A DNA stretch of 64,000 nt from Faecalibacterium prausnitzii (GTDB lineage Bacteria > Bacillota > Clostridia > Oscillospirales > Ruminococcaceae). The stretch covers positions 62,001 to 126,000 of the forward strand of contig NZ_PRLD01000003.1 of the NCBI RefSeq assembly GCF_003287405.1, written 5' to 3'. The notes below the pieces were generated by a model that worked only from the letters and a program-made list of their open reading frames with translations, had not been told where the DNA came from and did not search any database. The translations under genes were made by a program, and so were the position numbers. The first letter of the stretch is position 1, and every line of letters starts with the position of its first letter. This document shows positions 52,532-60,216 of this stretch, piece after piece.

Positions 52532-53083
52532 ATGGAAGAATCAACCAAGCTGGTAGATGAGTCCACTGAGGCTCTTTGGTATGTTGTGCATACCTATTCC
52601 GGTTACGAGAACAAGGTCGCTAACGACCTGCAGACCATGGTGGAGAACCGCCACCTGCAGGAGCTGATCTGCGATATCAAGGTTCCCGTCGAGATGGTTC
52701 CTGAGATCGACAAGAACGGTAAGCAGAAAATGGTGGAGCACAAGTTGTTCCCCGGCTACGTTCTGGTCAAAATGGTGATGAACGACGATACTTGGTATGT
52801 CGTGCGCAATACGCGCGGCTGCACCGGCTTCGTCGGCCCCGCCTCCAAGCCTGTTCCGCTGACCGCTGAGGAAGTGGAGAAGATGGGCGTGGAGAAGGCT
52901 GCACCGCTGAGCGTCGATTTTGCTGTCGGCGATACCGTGCAGATCACCGCCGGTCCTCTGGAAGGCTTTATGGGCCTTGTGGAGGCCATTGATACCGAGA
53001 ACTTCAAGGTGAAGCTCAAGGTCAATATGTTCGGCCGCGAGACCCCCGCAGAGGTGGAGATCGGTCAGGTCGAGCTGCCGTAA
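52532..53083 (+). CDS. nusG: transcription termination/antitermination factor NusG
   Basis: A 183-residue elongation factor with the NGN domain (WYVVHTYSGYENKVANDL, LFPGYVLVKMVM, RGCTGFVG) and a C-terminal KOW domain (VGDTVQITAGPLEGFMGLVE). It couples RNA polymerase with ribosomes or Rho. Good ribosome binding site ACGGAGGGTCAACCAAA. A structured spacer separates it from rplK. Confidence 0.97.
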   Translation: MEESTKLVDESTEALWYVVHTYSGYENKVANDLQTMVENRHLQELICDIKVPVEMVPEIDKNGKQKMVEHKLFPGYVLVKMVMNDDTWYVVRNTRGCTGFVGPASKPVPLTAEEVEKMGVEKAAPLSVDFAVGDTVQITAGPLEGFMGLVEAIDTENFKVKLKVNMFGRETPAEVEIGQVELP

Positions 53084-53113
53084 CCAACCGGCAAGTTCCG
53101 TTTACCAAGGTAA

Positions 53114-53184
53114 GACCGCAGTGCGGTTCTTATAGAGCGTGTGCAGCGTGCACGCGCTCGTGGGAGGCGCAGAGACACTGCGCC
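53114..53184 (+). promoter_or_regulatory. three-hairpin spacer before rplK
   Basis: Hairpins GACCGC/GCGGTT (53114-53129), GAGCGTGTGC/GTGCACGCGCTC region (53135-53159) and GGCGCAG/CTGCGCC (53166-53184) fill the space between nusG and rplK. It may be a ribosomal-protein leader for feedback by L1 or L11 or an RNA processing site; no T-run follows, so it is not a terminator. Confidence 0.5.
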
Positions 53185-53219
53185 GCAACTCACCACAGAT
53201 TTTTGGAGGTGCATTTATC

Positions 53220-53645
53220 ATGGCACAGAAAGTTACTGGCTACATTAAGCTGCAGATCGAGGCCGGCAAGGCGACTCCGGCTCCCCCTGTTGGCCCTGCT
53301 CTGGGTCAGAAGGGCGTCAACATCATGGCGTTCACCAAGGAGTTCAACGAGCGTACCAAGAACCAGATGGGTTATGTGATCCCCGTCGTCATCACCGTGT
53401 ACGCTGACCGCTCCTTCAGCTTCATCACCAAGACTCCTCCGGCAGCTGTTCTGATCAAGAAGGCCGCTGGCATCAACACCGCTTCCGGCAAGCCCAACAA
53501 GGAAAAGGTTGCTTCTCTGACCGCCGCTCAGGTGGAGGAGATCGCCAAGACCAAGATGCCCGACCTGAACGCTGCTTCTCTGGAAGCTGCCTGCAGCATG
53601 GTTCGCGGCACCTGCCGTTCCATGGGCGTCACCGTCGAGGGCTGA
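53220..53645 (+). CDS. rplK: 50S ribosomal protein L11
   Basis: A 141-residue protein of the GTPase-associated centre. [22 protein letters not shown] and the C-terminal rRNA-binding domain ending in [12 protein letters not shown] are characteristic. The ATG at 53220 follows TTTGGAGGTGCATTTATC. rplA follows after 57 bases. Confidence 0.97.
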   Translation: MAQKVTGYIKLQIEAGKATPAPPVGPALGQKGVNIMAFTKEFNERTKNQMGYVIPVVITVYADRSFSFITKTPPAAVLIKKAAGINTASGKPNKEKVASLTAAQVEEIAKTKMPDLNAASLEAACSMVRGTCRSMGVTVEG

Positions 53646-53702
53646 GACATAAACAGTGGGAGGGCATAACACTGCCCGCATGACCACACAGGAGGATATA
53701 CA

Positions 53703-54395
53703 ATGAAACATGGCAAGCACTATGTCGACGCTGCAAAGCTGGTCGATTCTACTAAGGCATACGATGTGAACGAGGCTCTGGAGCTGGCTTGCAAGACCGC
53801 TTCCGCCAAGTTCGACGAGACTGTCGAGCTGCACGTCCGTCTGGGCGTTGATGGCCGTCACGCTGACCAGCAGGTCCGCGGCGCTGTCGTTCTGCCCAAC
53901 GGCACCGGCAAGACCGTCCGCGTCTGCGCTATTGCTAAGGGCCCCGCAGCTGCTGCTGCCGAGGCTGCTGGCGCTGATATCGTTGGCGATGACGAGCTGA
54001 TCGCAAAGATCGCCGGCGGCTTCATGGATTTTGACGTCGTCGTGACTACCCCCGATATGATGGGCCGCGTTGGTCGTCTGGGTAAGGTTCTGGGCCCCCG
54101 TGGCCTGATGCCCAACCCCAAGGCCGGCACTGTGGCTCCCGATCTGGGCAAGGCTGTCAGCGAGGCTAAGGCTGGTAAGATCGAGTACCGTCTGGACAAG
54201 CAGAACATCATCCATGTGCCCGTGGGCAAGGCTTCTTTCGGTGCAGAGAAGCTGTACACCAACCTGGACACTGTGATGGAGGCTATTGCCAAGGCAAAGC
54301 CCGCTGCAGCAAAGGGTACCTACTTTAAGAGCGCTACCATCGCCACCACCATGGGCCCTGGCATCCGTCTGAACACCCTGAAGTACGGTGTCTAA
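53703..54395 (+). CDS. rplA: 50S ribosomal protein L1
   Basis: A 230-residue protein of the L1 stalk. [14 protein letters not shown] at the start, [39 protein letters not shown] and the C-terminal GPGIRLNT are family signatures. L1 often represses its own operon by binding mRNA. The terminator that follows separates it from rplJ. Confidence 0.97.
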   Translation: MKHGKHYVDAAKLVDSTKAYDVNEALELACKTASAKFDETVELHVRLGVDGRHADQQVRGAVVLPNGTGKTVRVCAIAKGPAAAAAEAAGADIVGDDELIAKIAGGFMDFDVVVTTPDMMGRVGRLGKVLGPRGLMPNPKAGTVAPDLGKAVSEAKAGKIEYRLDKQNIIHVPVGKASFGAEKLYTNLDTVMEAIAKAKPAAAKGTYFKSATIATTMGPGIRLNTLKYGV

Positions 54396-54410
54396 TTTGA
54401 ATTTCTGATG

Positions 54411-54448
54411 TTTTTCTGCCGTTCTGCGGAATGGCAGAAAAATTTTGT
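54411..54448 (+). terminator. terminator after rplA
   Basis: TTTTTCTGCC.TTC pairs with GAA.GGCAGAAAAA around TGCG, followed by TTTTG. Confidence 0.85.
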
Positions 54449-54467
54449 CGGAAATTGAAAAAAGTAC

Positions 54468-54496
54468 TTGACAACGCCGCACGTTTGCGGTATTAT
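54468..54496 (+). promoter_or_regulatory. promoter of rplJ-rplL
   Basis: TTGACA, 17 bases, TATTAT, a near-consensus promoter immediately before the L10 leader. Confidence 0.9.
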
Positions 54497-54504
54497 AATC
54501 ATGC

Positions 54505-54630
54505 TGTTTTTAAGACAGCAGGCGCTGGAGTCCAGTGTAAAGTTTGACCGCCTGCCGAGAAACGTGCGTAAAGTTGCTTTATGCCTCTCTCTCGGCGCAG
54601 TGCGCGGGAGAGAGGCTTTTTTCATTGCTC
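54505..54630 (+). promoter_or_regulatory. ribosomal protein L10 leader
   Basis: The leader ends in an attenuator, GCCTCTCTC pairing with GAGAGAGGC plus TTTTTT (54583-54624), preceded by a folded domain with GACAGCAGGCGCTGGAGTCC and CGCCTGCCGAGAAACGTGC. This is the usual arrangement of the L10(L12)4-binding autoregulatory leader of Firmicutes. Confidence 0.85.
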
Positions 54631-54669
54631 CGGCTTTTGATACAAGTTTTTGAAACGAGGTGAAACCGA

Positions 54670-55185
54670 ATGCCCAGTGCAAAGATTCTTTCTGAAAAGC
54701 AGGCTTACGTCGCTGATCTGAAGGCAAAGTTTGAGAGTGCGGTTTCCGGCTGCGTCGTCGCTTACGGCGGCATTAACGTCGAGAACGACACCAAGCTCCG
54801 TAAGGAGCTGCGTGAGGCAGGCGTTGATTACATGGTCGTGAAGAACACCATGCTGCGTCTGGCAGTTAAGGGTACCGCTCTGGAGGGTCTGGCTGAGAAC
54901 TTCAAGGGCGACACCGCTGTCGCTTTTGCTCACGAAGAGGATCCCATGGCTGCTGCCCGCATCCTGTGCAAGTATCAGGATGGCGATAAGTCCAAGAAGT
55001 TCGTCGTGAAGGCTGGCTTCATGGAAGGCAAGGCTATGAACGCCGCCGAGACCAACGCCATCGCAAAGCTGCCCAACCGCGAAGGTATGCTGTCCATGTT
55101 TGCAGGCGCCCTCACCAGCACCCTGTCTGGTCTGGCCGTTGCAATGCAGGCTTATGCCGACAAGCAGGAGGAGCCCGCTGCCTAA
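54670..55185 (+). CDS. rplJ: 50S ribosomal protein L10
   Basis: A 171-residue base of the ribosomal stalk. SEKQAYVADLKAKFES, VDYMVVKNTMLRLA and a C-terminal helix for L7/L12 binding (SGLAVAMQAYADKQEE) are typical. The ATG follows AAACGAGGTGAAACCGA. It is controlled by the leader just upstream. Confidence 0.96.
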   Translation: MPSAKILSEKQAYVADLKAKFESAVSGCVVAYGGINVENDTKLRKELREAGVDYMVVKNTMLRLAVKGTALEGLAENFKGDTAVAFAHEEDPMAAARILCKYQDGDKSKKFVVKAGFMEGKAMNAAETNAIAKLPNREGMLSMFAGALTSTLSGLAVAMQAYADKQEEPAA

Positions 55186-55255
55186 TGGCTGCGTGACCGC
55201 CGCTTAACAAAAAACTGAAACAAACTAAAACCATTGATATTGGAGGGTTATTACC

Positions 55256-55630
55256 ATGGCTTCTGAGAAGATTACTGCCATCATCGAGTCCGTCAAGGGC
55301 CTGACCGTTCTGGAGCTGAAGGAACTGATCGACACCTACTGCGAGGAGTTCGGTGTTTCTGCTGTTGCTGCTGCTGCTCCCGCTGCTGCTGGCGCTGCTG
55401 CTGCCGCTGAGGAAGAGAAGACCGAGTTCGACGTCATCCTGGCTGAGGCTGGCGCTACCAAGATGCAGGTCATCAAGGTTGTTAAGGAGATCACCGGTCT
55501 GGGCCTGAAGGAGGCTAAGGCTATCGTTGATGGCGCTCCCAAGGCTGTCAAGGAGAAGGTCTCCCAGGCTGAGGCTGACGACATCAAGAAGAAGCTGGAA
55601 GAGGCTGGCGCTAAGGTTGAGGTTAAGTAA
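55256..55630 (+). CDS. rplL: 50S ribosomal protein L7/L12
   Basis: A 124-residue stalk protein: N-terminal dimerisation helix region, Ala-rich hinge (residues 38-55) and the C-terminal domain with [19 protein letters not shown] and [16 protein letters not shown] that recruits translation GTPases. The ATG follows TTGGAGGGTTATTACC. A strong terminator follows and rpoB is not next. Confidence 0.97.
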   Translation: MASEKITAIIESVKGLTVLELKELIDTYCEEFGVSAVAAAAPAAAGAAAAAEEEKTEFDVILAEAGATKMQVIKVVKEITGLGLKEAKAIVDGAPKAVKEKVSQAEADDIKKKLEEAGAKVEVK

Positions 55631-55667
55631 TTTAACCCCTTCTCTTACCGTTCTTTCTTGAACATCA

Positions 55668-55703
55668 AGAGGTCTGCACCGCAAGGTGCAGGCCTCTTTT
55701 TTA
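55668..55703 (+). terminator. terminator of rplJ-rplL
   Basis: AGAGGTCTGCACC pairs with GGTGCAGGCCTCT around GCAA, followed by TTTTT. Confidence 0.92.
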
Positions 55704-55705
55704 TC

Positions 55706-55812
55706 TCGTGAAAATGCAATCCCGGAAAGTCCGCAGACTTTCCGGGATTGCTCAATAAAAATATTTTTCCGCTGAATATGCCCAAAGCAAAGCGGAGCAC
55801 ATTCCCGATCGT
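55706..55812 (-). repeat. composite palindromic repeat, copy C
   Basis: CTCGTGAAAATG, then a perfect 16-bp hairpin at 55716-55751 (loop CGCA), then the right module at 55767-55812 (TTCCGCTGAATATGC ... CGATCGT). The left GCGGCAACTGCCG part is absent. Confidence 0.78.
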
Positions 55813-55821
55813 TCTCTTATC

Positions 55822-55860
55822 AAAAAAGGCTGCCGCACAAACCTGTGCAGCAGCCTTTCG
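55822..55860 (-). terminator. terminator of the patatin-like gene
   Basis: AAAGGCTGC.GCACA pairs with TGTGC.GCAGCCTTT; on the - strand it is followed by TTTGATAA after an uninterrupted T run. Confidence 0.88.
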
Positions 55861-55862
55861 TG

Positions 55863-56732
55863 TTATTCTTCCGGTGCAGCCTTGCACTCCTCCACATAGG
55901 TTGCAATCTTGTCGATCTGGATCTGTGCCACGGCACGGCCGGTCTCGTAAACGCGGCGCAGCTGGGCGGGGTCGCGCTCCATAGAGGGAATTTCCAGCGG
56001 GATGGGCGGGCGAATGACGAAGGCCCGGCCGGACTGCTCCAGCATGGAAATATAGGCCAGCGTCTCATTGTAGCGCTGGTGCCGGTCTGCCACGGCCTCC
56101 ACAAAAGCGGGATAGCGCACATACCTTGCCCGGATAAGGGGCAGCATCTTGTTTTTCTGCTTTACAAAACCCTTGGGCTGGGTCAGGATGATCAGATTGC
56201 GCTTGTAGCCGATGGACTCGAAAAAGCGCACGGGAATGGAATCGGCCACACCGCCGTCCAGCAGCTGATAGTGGCCGATTTTTACGATCTTTGCCGCCAG
56301 CGGCATGGATGCCGATGCCTGCATCCACCGGATATCCTCGGCGTCGCCGGTGCGGCACTTGTGGTAGATGGGCTCGCCGGTACGCACGTCGGTGCACACC
56401 ACAAAAAAGTCCATGGGGTTCTCCCGGAAAGCCTTGGTATCAAAGGGGTCCAGCTTTTCCGGCACGGTATGGTAGCAAAACTGCTCGCTGTACAGGTTGC
56501 CGGTGCGCAGCAGATTGCCAAAGCCGGCGTAGCGCTTGTCATTGCAGTATTCCGTGTTGTAGCGGATGGTGCGCCCGATCTGGTGCGACTTGTAGTTGCA
56601 GCCGAACACTGCCCCCGCCGACACACCAATGGCACCGTCCAACTGGATGTTATGCTCCATCAGCACATCCAGTACGCCAGCGGTGAACATTCCACGCATG
56701 GCGCCGCCTTCCAGCACAAGTCCTGTTTTCAT
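55863..56732 (-). CDS. patatin-like phospholipase
   Basis: A 289-residue lipid acyl hydrolase of the patatin family (YchK/RssA-like bacterial group). The oxyanion hole LVLEGGAMRGMFTAGVLD, nucleophile motif GVSAGAVFG with Ser near residue 39, and the catalytic Asp in LLDGGVADS near residue 159 make a complete Ser-Asp dyad. No signal peptide is seen, so it acts inside the cell. A single gene on the - strand. Confidence 0.92.
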   Translation of the reverse strand: MKTGLVLEGGAMRGMFTAGVLDVLMEHNIQLDGAIGVSAGAVFGCNYKSHQIGRTIRYNTEYCNDKRYAGFGNLLRTGNLYSEQFCYHTVPEKLDPFDTKAFRENPMDFFVVCTDVRTGEPIYHKCRTGDAEDIRWMQASASMPLAAKIVKIGHYQLLDGGVADSIPVRFFESIGYKRNLIILTQPKGFVKQKNKMLPLIRARYVRYPAFVEAVADRHQRYNETLAYISMLEQSGRAFVIRPPIPLEIPSMERDPAQLRRVYETGRAVAQIQIDKIATYVEECKAAPEE

Positions 56733-57097
56733 ACCATTTTCCTCCTCGTCCGGTCAAAAATCCCGGATATTACCCTTCTCCTACAAGAATAGTATACTCG
56801 AAAACCGCGAAAGAACAAGGGAGGATAAGCCAAAAATGACCTGACAACCTCGCGAAGTTTCGGTATTTTTGGACAAGGTCATACTTTTAGAAAAAACGAA
56901 GAGGTTTGGTGCCGTATTTTTACGAATTTTGGCAAGAAAACCCCTTGTCAAAGCGGGATGCTTCCGGTATACTAGGTGAAACATTATATCATGGGCGCGT
57001 GTGGCGCGCGCCCGGGAATGGAAAACAGGCGGGCGCTTTTCGCGGCGGGCGAGCCGGAGACAGAAAACGCACCTGCAAGGGTTGGAGGATATACTTT
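56733..57097. other. leader region of xpt
   Basis: Holds the divergent upstream region of the patatin gene and the promoter and about 120-base leader of xpt. The leader contains a GC-rich hairpin GGGCGCG/CGCGCCC (56993-57014). No purine riboswitch core was recognised. Confidence 0.55.
56945..56973 (+). promoter_or_regulatory. promoter of xpt
   Basis: TTGTCA, 17 bases, TATACT. Confidence 0.85.
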
Positions 57098-57691
57098 ATG
57101 AAGATGCTGGAAGATCGTATCCGCAAGGACGGCATTGTGCGCGAAGGCAACGTGCTCAAGGTGGACAGCTTTATCAACCACCAGATGGACATCCCGCTGT
57201 TCCGCGAGATGGCACGGGAGTGGAAGCGCCTGTTTGCGGGCAAGCCCATCAACAAGGTGCTCACCATCGAAGCCAGCGGCATCGGCATTGCGGCTGTGGT
57301 GGCCAGCGAGCTGAACGTGCCGGTGGTGTTTGCAAAAAAATCCATGAGCATCAATCTGGACTACGATAATTACAAGACTCAGATCCAGTCCTTCACCCAC
57401 AAAAAGATCTACAACGTCATCGTCTCTAAAAAGTTCCTCACCCCGGAGGATCATGTGCTGATCATCGACGATTTTCTGGCCAACGGCTGCGCCCTGATGG
57501 GTCTGCTGGAACTGGCCGAGGAAGCCGGTGCCACCGTAGAGGGCATCGGCATCGCCGTGGAAAAGGGCTTCCAGCAGGGCGGCGAGCTGATCCGCAGCAA
57601 GGGCATCCAGCTGGAAAGCCTTGCCATCGTGGACGCCATGGACAGCACCACCGGCGAGATCACTTTCCGCCCCCAGCCGAACCAGAACTAA
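57098..57691 (+). CDS. xpt: xanthine phosphoribosyltransferase
   Basis: A 197-residue purine salvage enzyme that converts xanthine and PRPP to XMP. The type I PRTase PRPP loop appears as [17 protein letters not shown] near residue 125, and [31 protein letters not shown] and the N-terminal [12 protein letters not shown] match Xpt. The ATG at 57098 follows TTGGAGGATATACTTT. A terminator follows. Confidence 0.94.
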   Translation: MKMLEDRIRKDGIVREGNVLKVDSFINHQMDIPLFREMAREWKRLFAGKPINKVLTIEASGIGIAAVVASELNVPVVFAKKSMSINLDYDNYKTQIQSFTHKKIYNVIVSKKFLTPEDHVLIIDDFLANGCALMGLLELAEEAGATVEGIGIAVEKGFQQGGELIRSKGIQLESLAIVDAMDSTTGEITFRPQPNQN

Positions 57692-57712
57692 AAATCATTA
57701 TACATCTCAGCG

Positions 57713-57749
57713 TAACGGAATGTCTGCGGACGTTCCGTTATTTTTTTGC
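57713..57749 (+). terminator. terminator of xpt
   Basis: TAACGGAA.GTC pairs with GAC.TTCCGTTA around TGCG, followed by TTTTTTT. Confidence 0.9.
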
Positions 57750-58233
57750 GGCTGAATAGCAGCATTTGCAGCGGCGCTGCGGGTAAAGGTATCTGCTTGC
57801 CGCAAGCGTGCAAAGACGCTCCGCTGGGCCAGAGGCAGGGAGGGGTGTTCCGAGTCCCCCCTCCCTACCTCTGGACTCCACCCACCCCGCAACCCGTCGC
57901 CAAGGGTTGCTCGCCCTTGACAATCCTAAAACAGAAGTCGAAGCACAAAAAAGCTAGCGCTGCGCCAGTCGGCGCTATCGCTTTAACGCTTTTTTCGCTT
58001 CTCCATTTATAGCCCCTCAGTCGCTGCGCGACAGCTCCCCCGAGGGGGAGCAAGCGCTCGCCCGCAGCGCCGCGCTTTCGCAGAAAGCGGCGCTGCAACT
58101 ACCGTTTCCCGCCACGCCCCCTCCCGTGAAAAGGCAATTCTGGAAAATCCGCAGATTTTCCAGAATTGCAAATTAAAAATCATTCTTCCGCTGTTTATGC
58201 GCAAAGCGAACGCGGCGCGCATTCCAAATCGTC
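57750..58233. repeat. hairpin-rich intergenic region
   Basis: No gene. It contains a long hairpin CCAGAGG.AGGGAGGGG / CCCCTCCCT.CCTCTGG (about 57828-57875), AGCGTT/AACGCT-type palindromes around 57950-57995, the copy-specific repeat hairpin GTCGC/GCGAC at 58020-58032 next to AGCTCCCCCGAGGGGGAGC, and composite repeat copy D from 58089. Confidence 0.7.
58089..58233 (-). repeat. composite palindromic repeat, copy D
   Basis: GGCGCTGCAACTACCG and CACGCCCCCTCCCGTGAAAAG, then a perfect 16-bp hairpin at 58134-58169 (loop CGCA), then the right module at 58186-58233 (TTCCGCTGTTTATGCGC ... CAAATCGTC). On the - strand the hairpin, followed by CTTTTCACGGGAGG, stands just after the penicillin-binding protein gene and may terminate it. 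Confidence 0.8.
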
Positions 58234-60115
58234 ACGCCCCATCAAAGCTGTCCCCATCGGCGGGCAGGGCAGCGGCTTGCGCGTCTGCGCTGCCGGTGTC
58301 CGCTGCCCGGGGGACGCCCTTGTACACCAGCGTCTGCTCCAGCACTTCGGCGCAGACCGGTGCTGAAAGACTGCCGCCGGCGGTGGTCCAGCTGTGTGGC
58401 TCATCCAGACAGACCAGACACAAAAACTGCGGATCATCAATGGGCGCTACTGCCACAAAGCTGGCGATGCGGGCTTTCTCGTCGGCGCTGTCCAGCTTCT
58501 GGCTGGTGCCGCTTTTGCCGCCCACCCGGTAGCCCGCGATCTGTGCGTTGCGTCCGCCGCCGTACAGCACCACCGCCTCCATCATCTCCCGCATGGCGGC
58601 GGAGGTGGCGGGCTGGATCACCTGCCGCTTGCACACCGGGGCATTGTGCTGCAAAACGCTGCCGTCCGGCGCAAGGATGTCCGATACCAGATACGGCTGC
58701 ATCAGACGCCCGCCGTTTACCACCGCGCAGACGGCAGCAGCCATTTCCAGATAGGAAATTTTGCTGCTCTGCCCGAAGGCACAGGACGCCAGCTCTACCG
58801 GCCCCATGCGGTCGGCGGTGTAGTACAGGCTCTTTTTCGGCTCGGCGGGCAGGTCGATGCCGGTGGGCTCCCGTAGGCCGAAAGCGGCAAAATAATCGCA
58901 GAAAGCCTGCTTGCCCAGCCGCGCCCCGATCTGGATGAAGCTCTGATTGCAGGAGTTTTCCAGCGCTTGGGTCACGGTCTGGCTGCCGTGGCGTTTGTGG
59001 TTGGCGCAGTGGAACCGCGTGCCCGCCACTGAGATGGAGTCTCCGCAGTAAAAGGTGGAGTGCCGGGTGATGGCACCGGCATCCAGCGCCGCCGCACAAG
59101 TGATGAGTTTGAACACACTGCCCGGCTCGTATAAGTCGCTCACCGCCTTGTTGCGCCACTGGGTCTGCTGCGCCAGCTGCAAAGCAGCGGCGCGTTCTTT
59201 ACCGGAAAGAGCGTCCACGGCGGCGCGCGCGGCCTTGTTGGCAATCACCCGGGGCTGGTTGGGGTCGTAGGCCGGGGTGGTGGCCATGGCCAGTACTGCC
59301 CCGGTGTTCACCTCCATCACGATGCCCACGCTGCGGGCGGCCACATGATGCTCCTGCACCGCATAATTCAACGCATTTTCAAGGTAATGTTGAATATTTG
59401 CATCGATGGTCAGCCGCAGCCCGCTGCCCTCCACGGGCGTAAGTTCCGTCTCGTAGCTCTGCGCCAGCGTGTAGCCCCAAGCATTCACCGCAGTCAGCAC
59501 CACCCCATTCTGCCCGGTAAGGGTGTCGTTATATTTCAGCTCCAGCCCGCTGACCCCGGCGTTGTCCACATTGGTAAACCCAAGCACCGAGGCCAGCAGC
59601 TCCCCCTGTGGGTACCAGCGTTTGGAATCCTGATTGATGCGCACGCCGGTAATGCCGTTCGCCGCGCAGAAATCCCGCACTGCATCGGCGGTTTCCCGCT
59701 CCACCCGGTAACGCAGAAGGCAATCGTTGGAGCGCCGGTCGCTGAACTTTTCCAGCAGTTTTGTTTCGTCCAATTCCAGTATCTCCGCAAGCCCTTTGGC
59801 AGCGAGGGCAAGCTTCTCCTCCGGCATCTCCCGGGGGCTGGCGCGCAGGGTCCAGCAGCTGCTGTTGGCGGCAAGCAGCGCACCATCGGCGCTGTATATT
59901 TTGCCCCGGTCAGCGGGCACAACGGTGTCCCGCAGCTGCTGTCCCAGCGCCCGCTGGGTGTACCAGCCGCCGGTGCATAATTGCAGCCAGAACAACCGCC
60001 CAATGAGCCCTGCAAAGCAGACGGCGCACAGCCCCACCGCAATGAGCCGTGCCCGCAGACGGAACGCCCGCTCCGGTAAAGTGCGCAGGGCGTCCGTGGG
60101 TTTTGAGCCGCGCAT
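58232..60115 (-). CDS. class B penicillin-binding protein (PBP2/SpoVD type)
   Basis: A 627-residue peptidoglycan transpeptidase. It has an N-terminal cytoplasmic tail, one membrane anchor (residues 24-45), a dimerisation/pedestal domain (VPADRGKIYSADGALLA) and the penicillin-binding domain with SxxK in EPGSVFKLIT, SxN in ENSCNQSF and KTG-type GGKSGTSQK. No PASTA repeats follow. Such enzymes work with a SEDS glycosyltransferase; a FtsW-like gene starts about 100 bases away on the other strand. Division (FtsI) or spore cortex (SpoVD) roles cannot be separated by sequence. Confidence 0.93.
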   Translation of the reverse strand: MRGSKPTDALRTLPERAFRLRARLIAVGLCAVCFAGLIGRLFWLQLCTGGWYTQRALGQQLRDTVVPADRGKIYSADGALLAANSSCWTLRASPREMPEEKLALAAKGLAEILELDETKLLEKFSDRRSNDCLLRYRVERETADAVRDFCAANGITGVRINQDSKRWYPQGELLASVLGFTNVDNAGVSGLELKYNDTLTGQNGVVLTAVNAWGYTLAQSYETELTPVEGSGLRLTIDANIQHYLENALNYAVQEHHVAARSVGIVMEVNTGAVLAMATTPAYDPNQPRVIANKAARAAVDALSGKERAAALQLAQQTQWRNKAVSDLYEPGSVFKLITCAAALDAGAITRHSTFYCGDSISVAGTRFHCANHKRHGSQTVTQALENSCNQSFIQIGARLGKQAFCDYFAAFGLREPTGIDLPAEPKKSLYYTADRMGPVELASCAFGQSSKISYLEMAAAVCAVVNGGRLMQPYLVSDILAPDGSVLQHNAPVCKRQVIQPATSAAMREMMEAVVLYGGGRNAQIAGYRVGGKSGTSQKLDSADEKARIASFVAVAPIDDPQFLCLVCLDEPHSWTTAGGSLSAPVCAEVLEQTLVYKGVPRAADTGSADAQAAALPADGDSFDGA

Positions 60116-60216
60116 GGCAGCACCCCCTTTGCGGGCAGTTTATGCGCCCGGCAGCAGCGTGTATGACTAACCGCCCCCGCACCCGCGTACAATAACAGAA
60201 ACGGAGGTGACCGGGA

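Noticed and set aside
56974-57097. Purine riboswitch upstream of xpt
   Set aside because: The conserved aptamer junction and loop sequences are not present.
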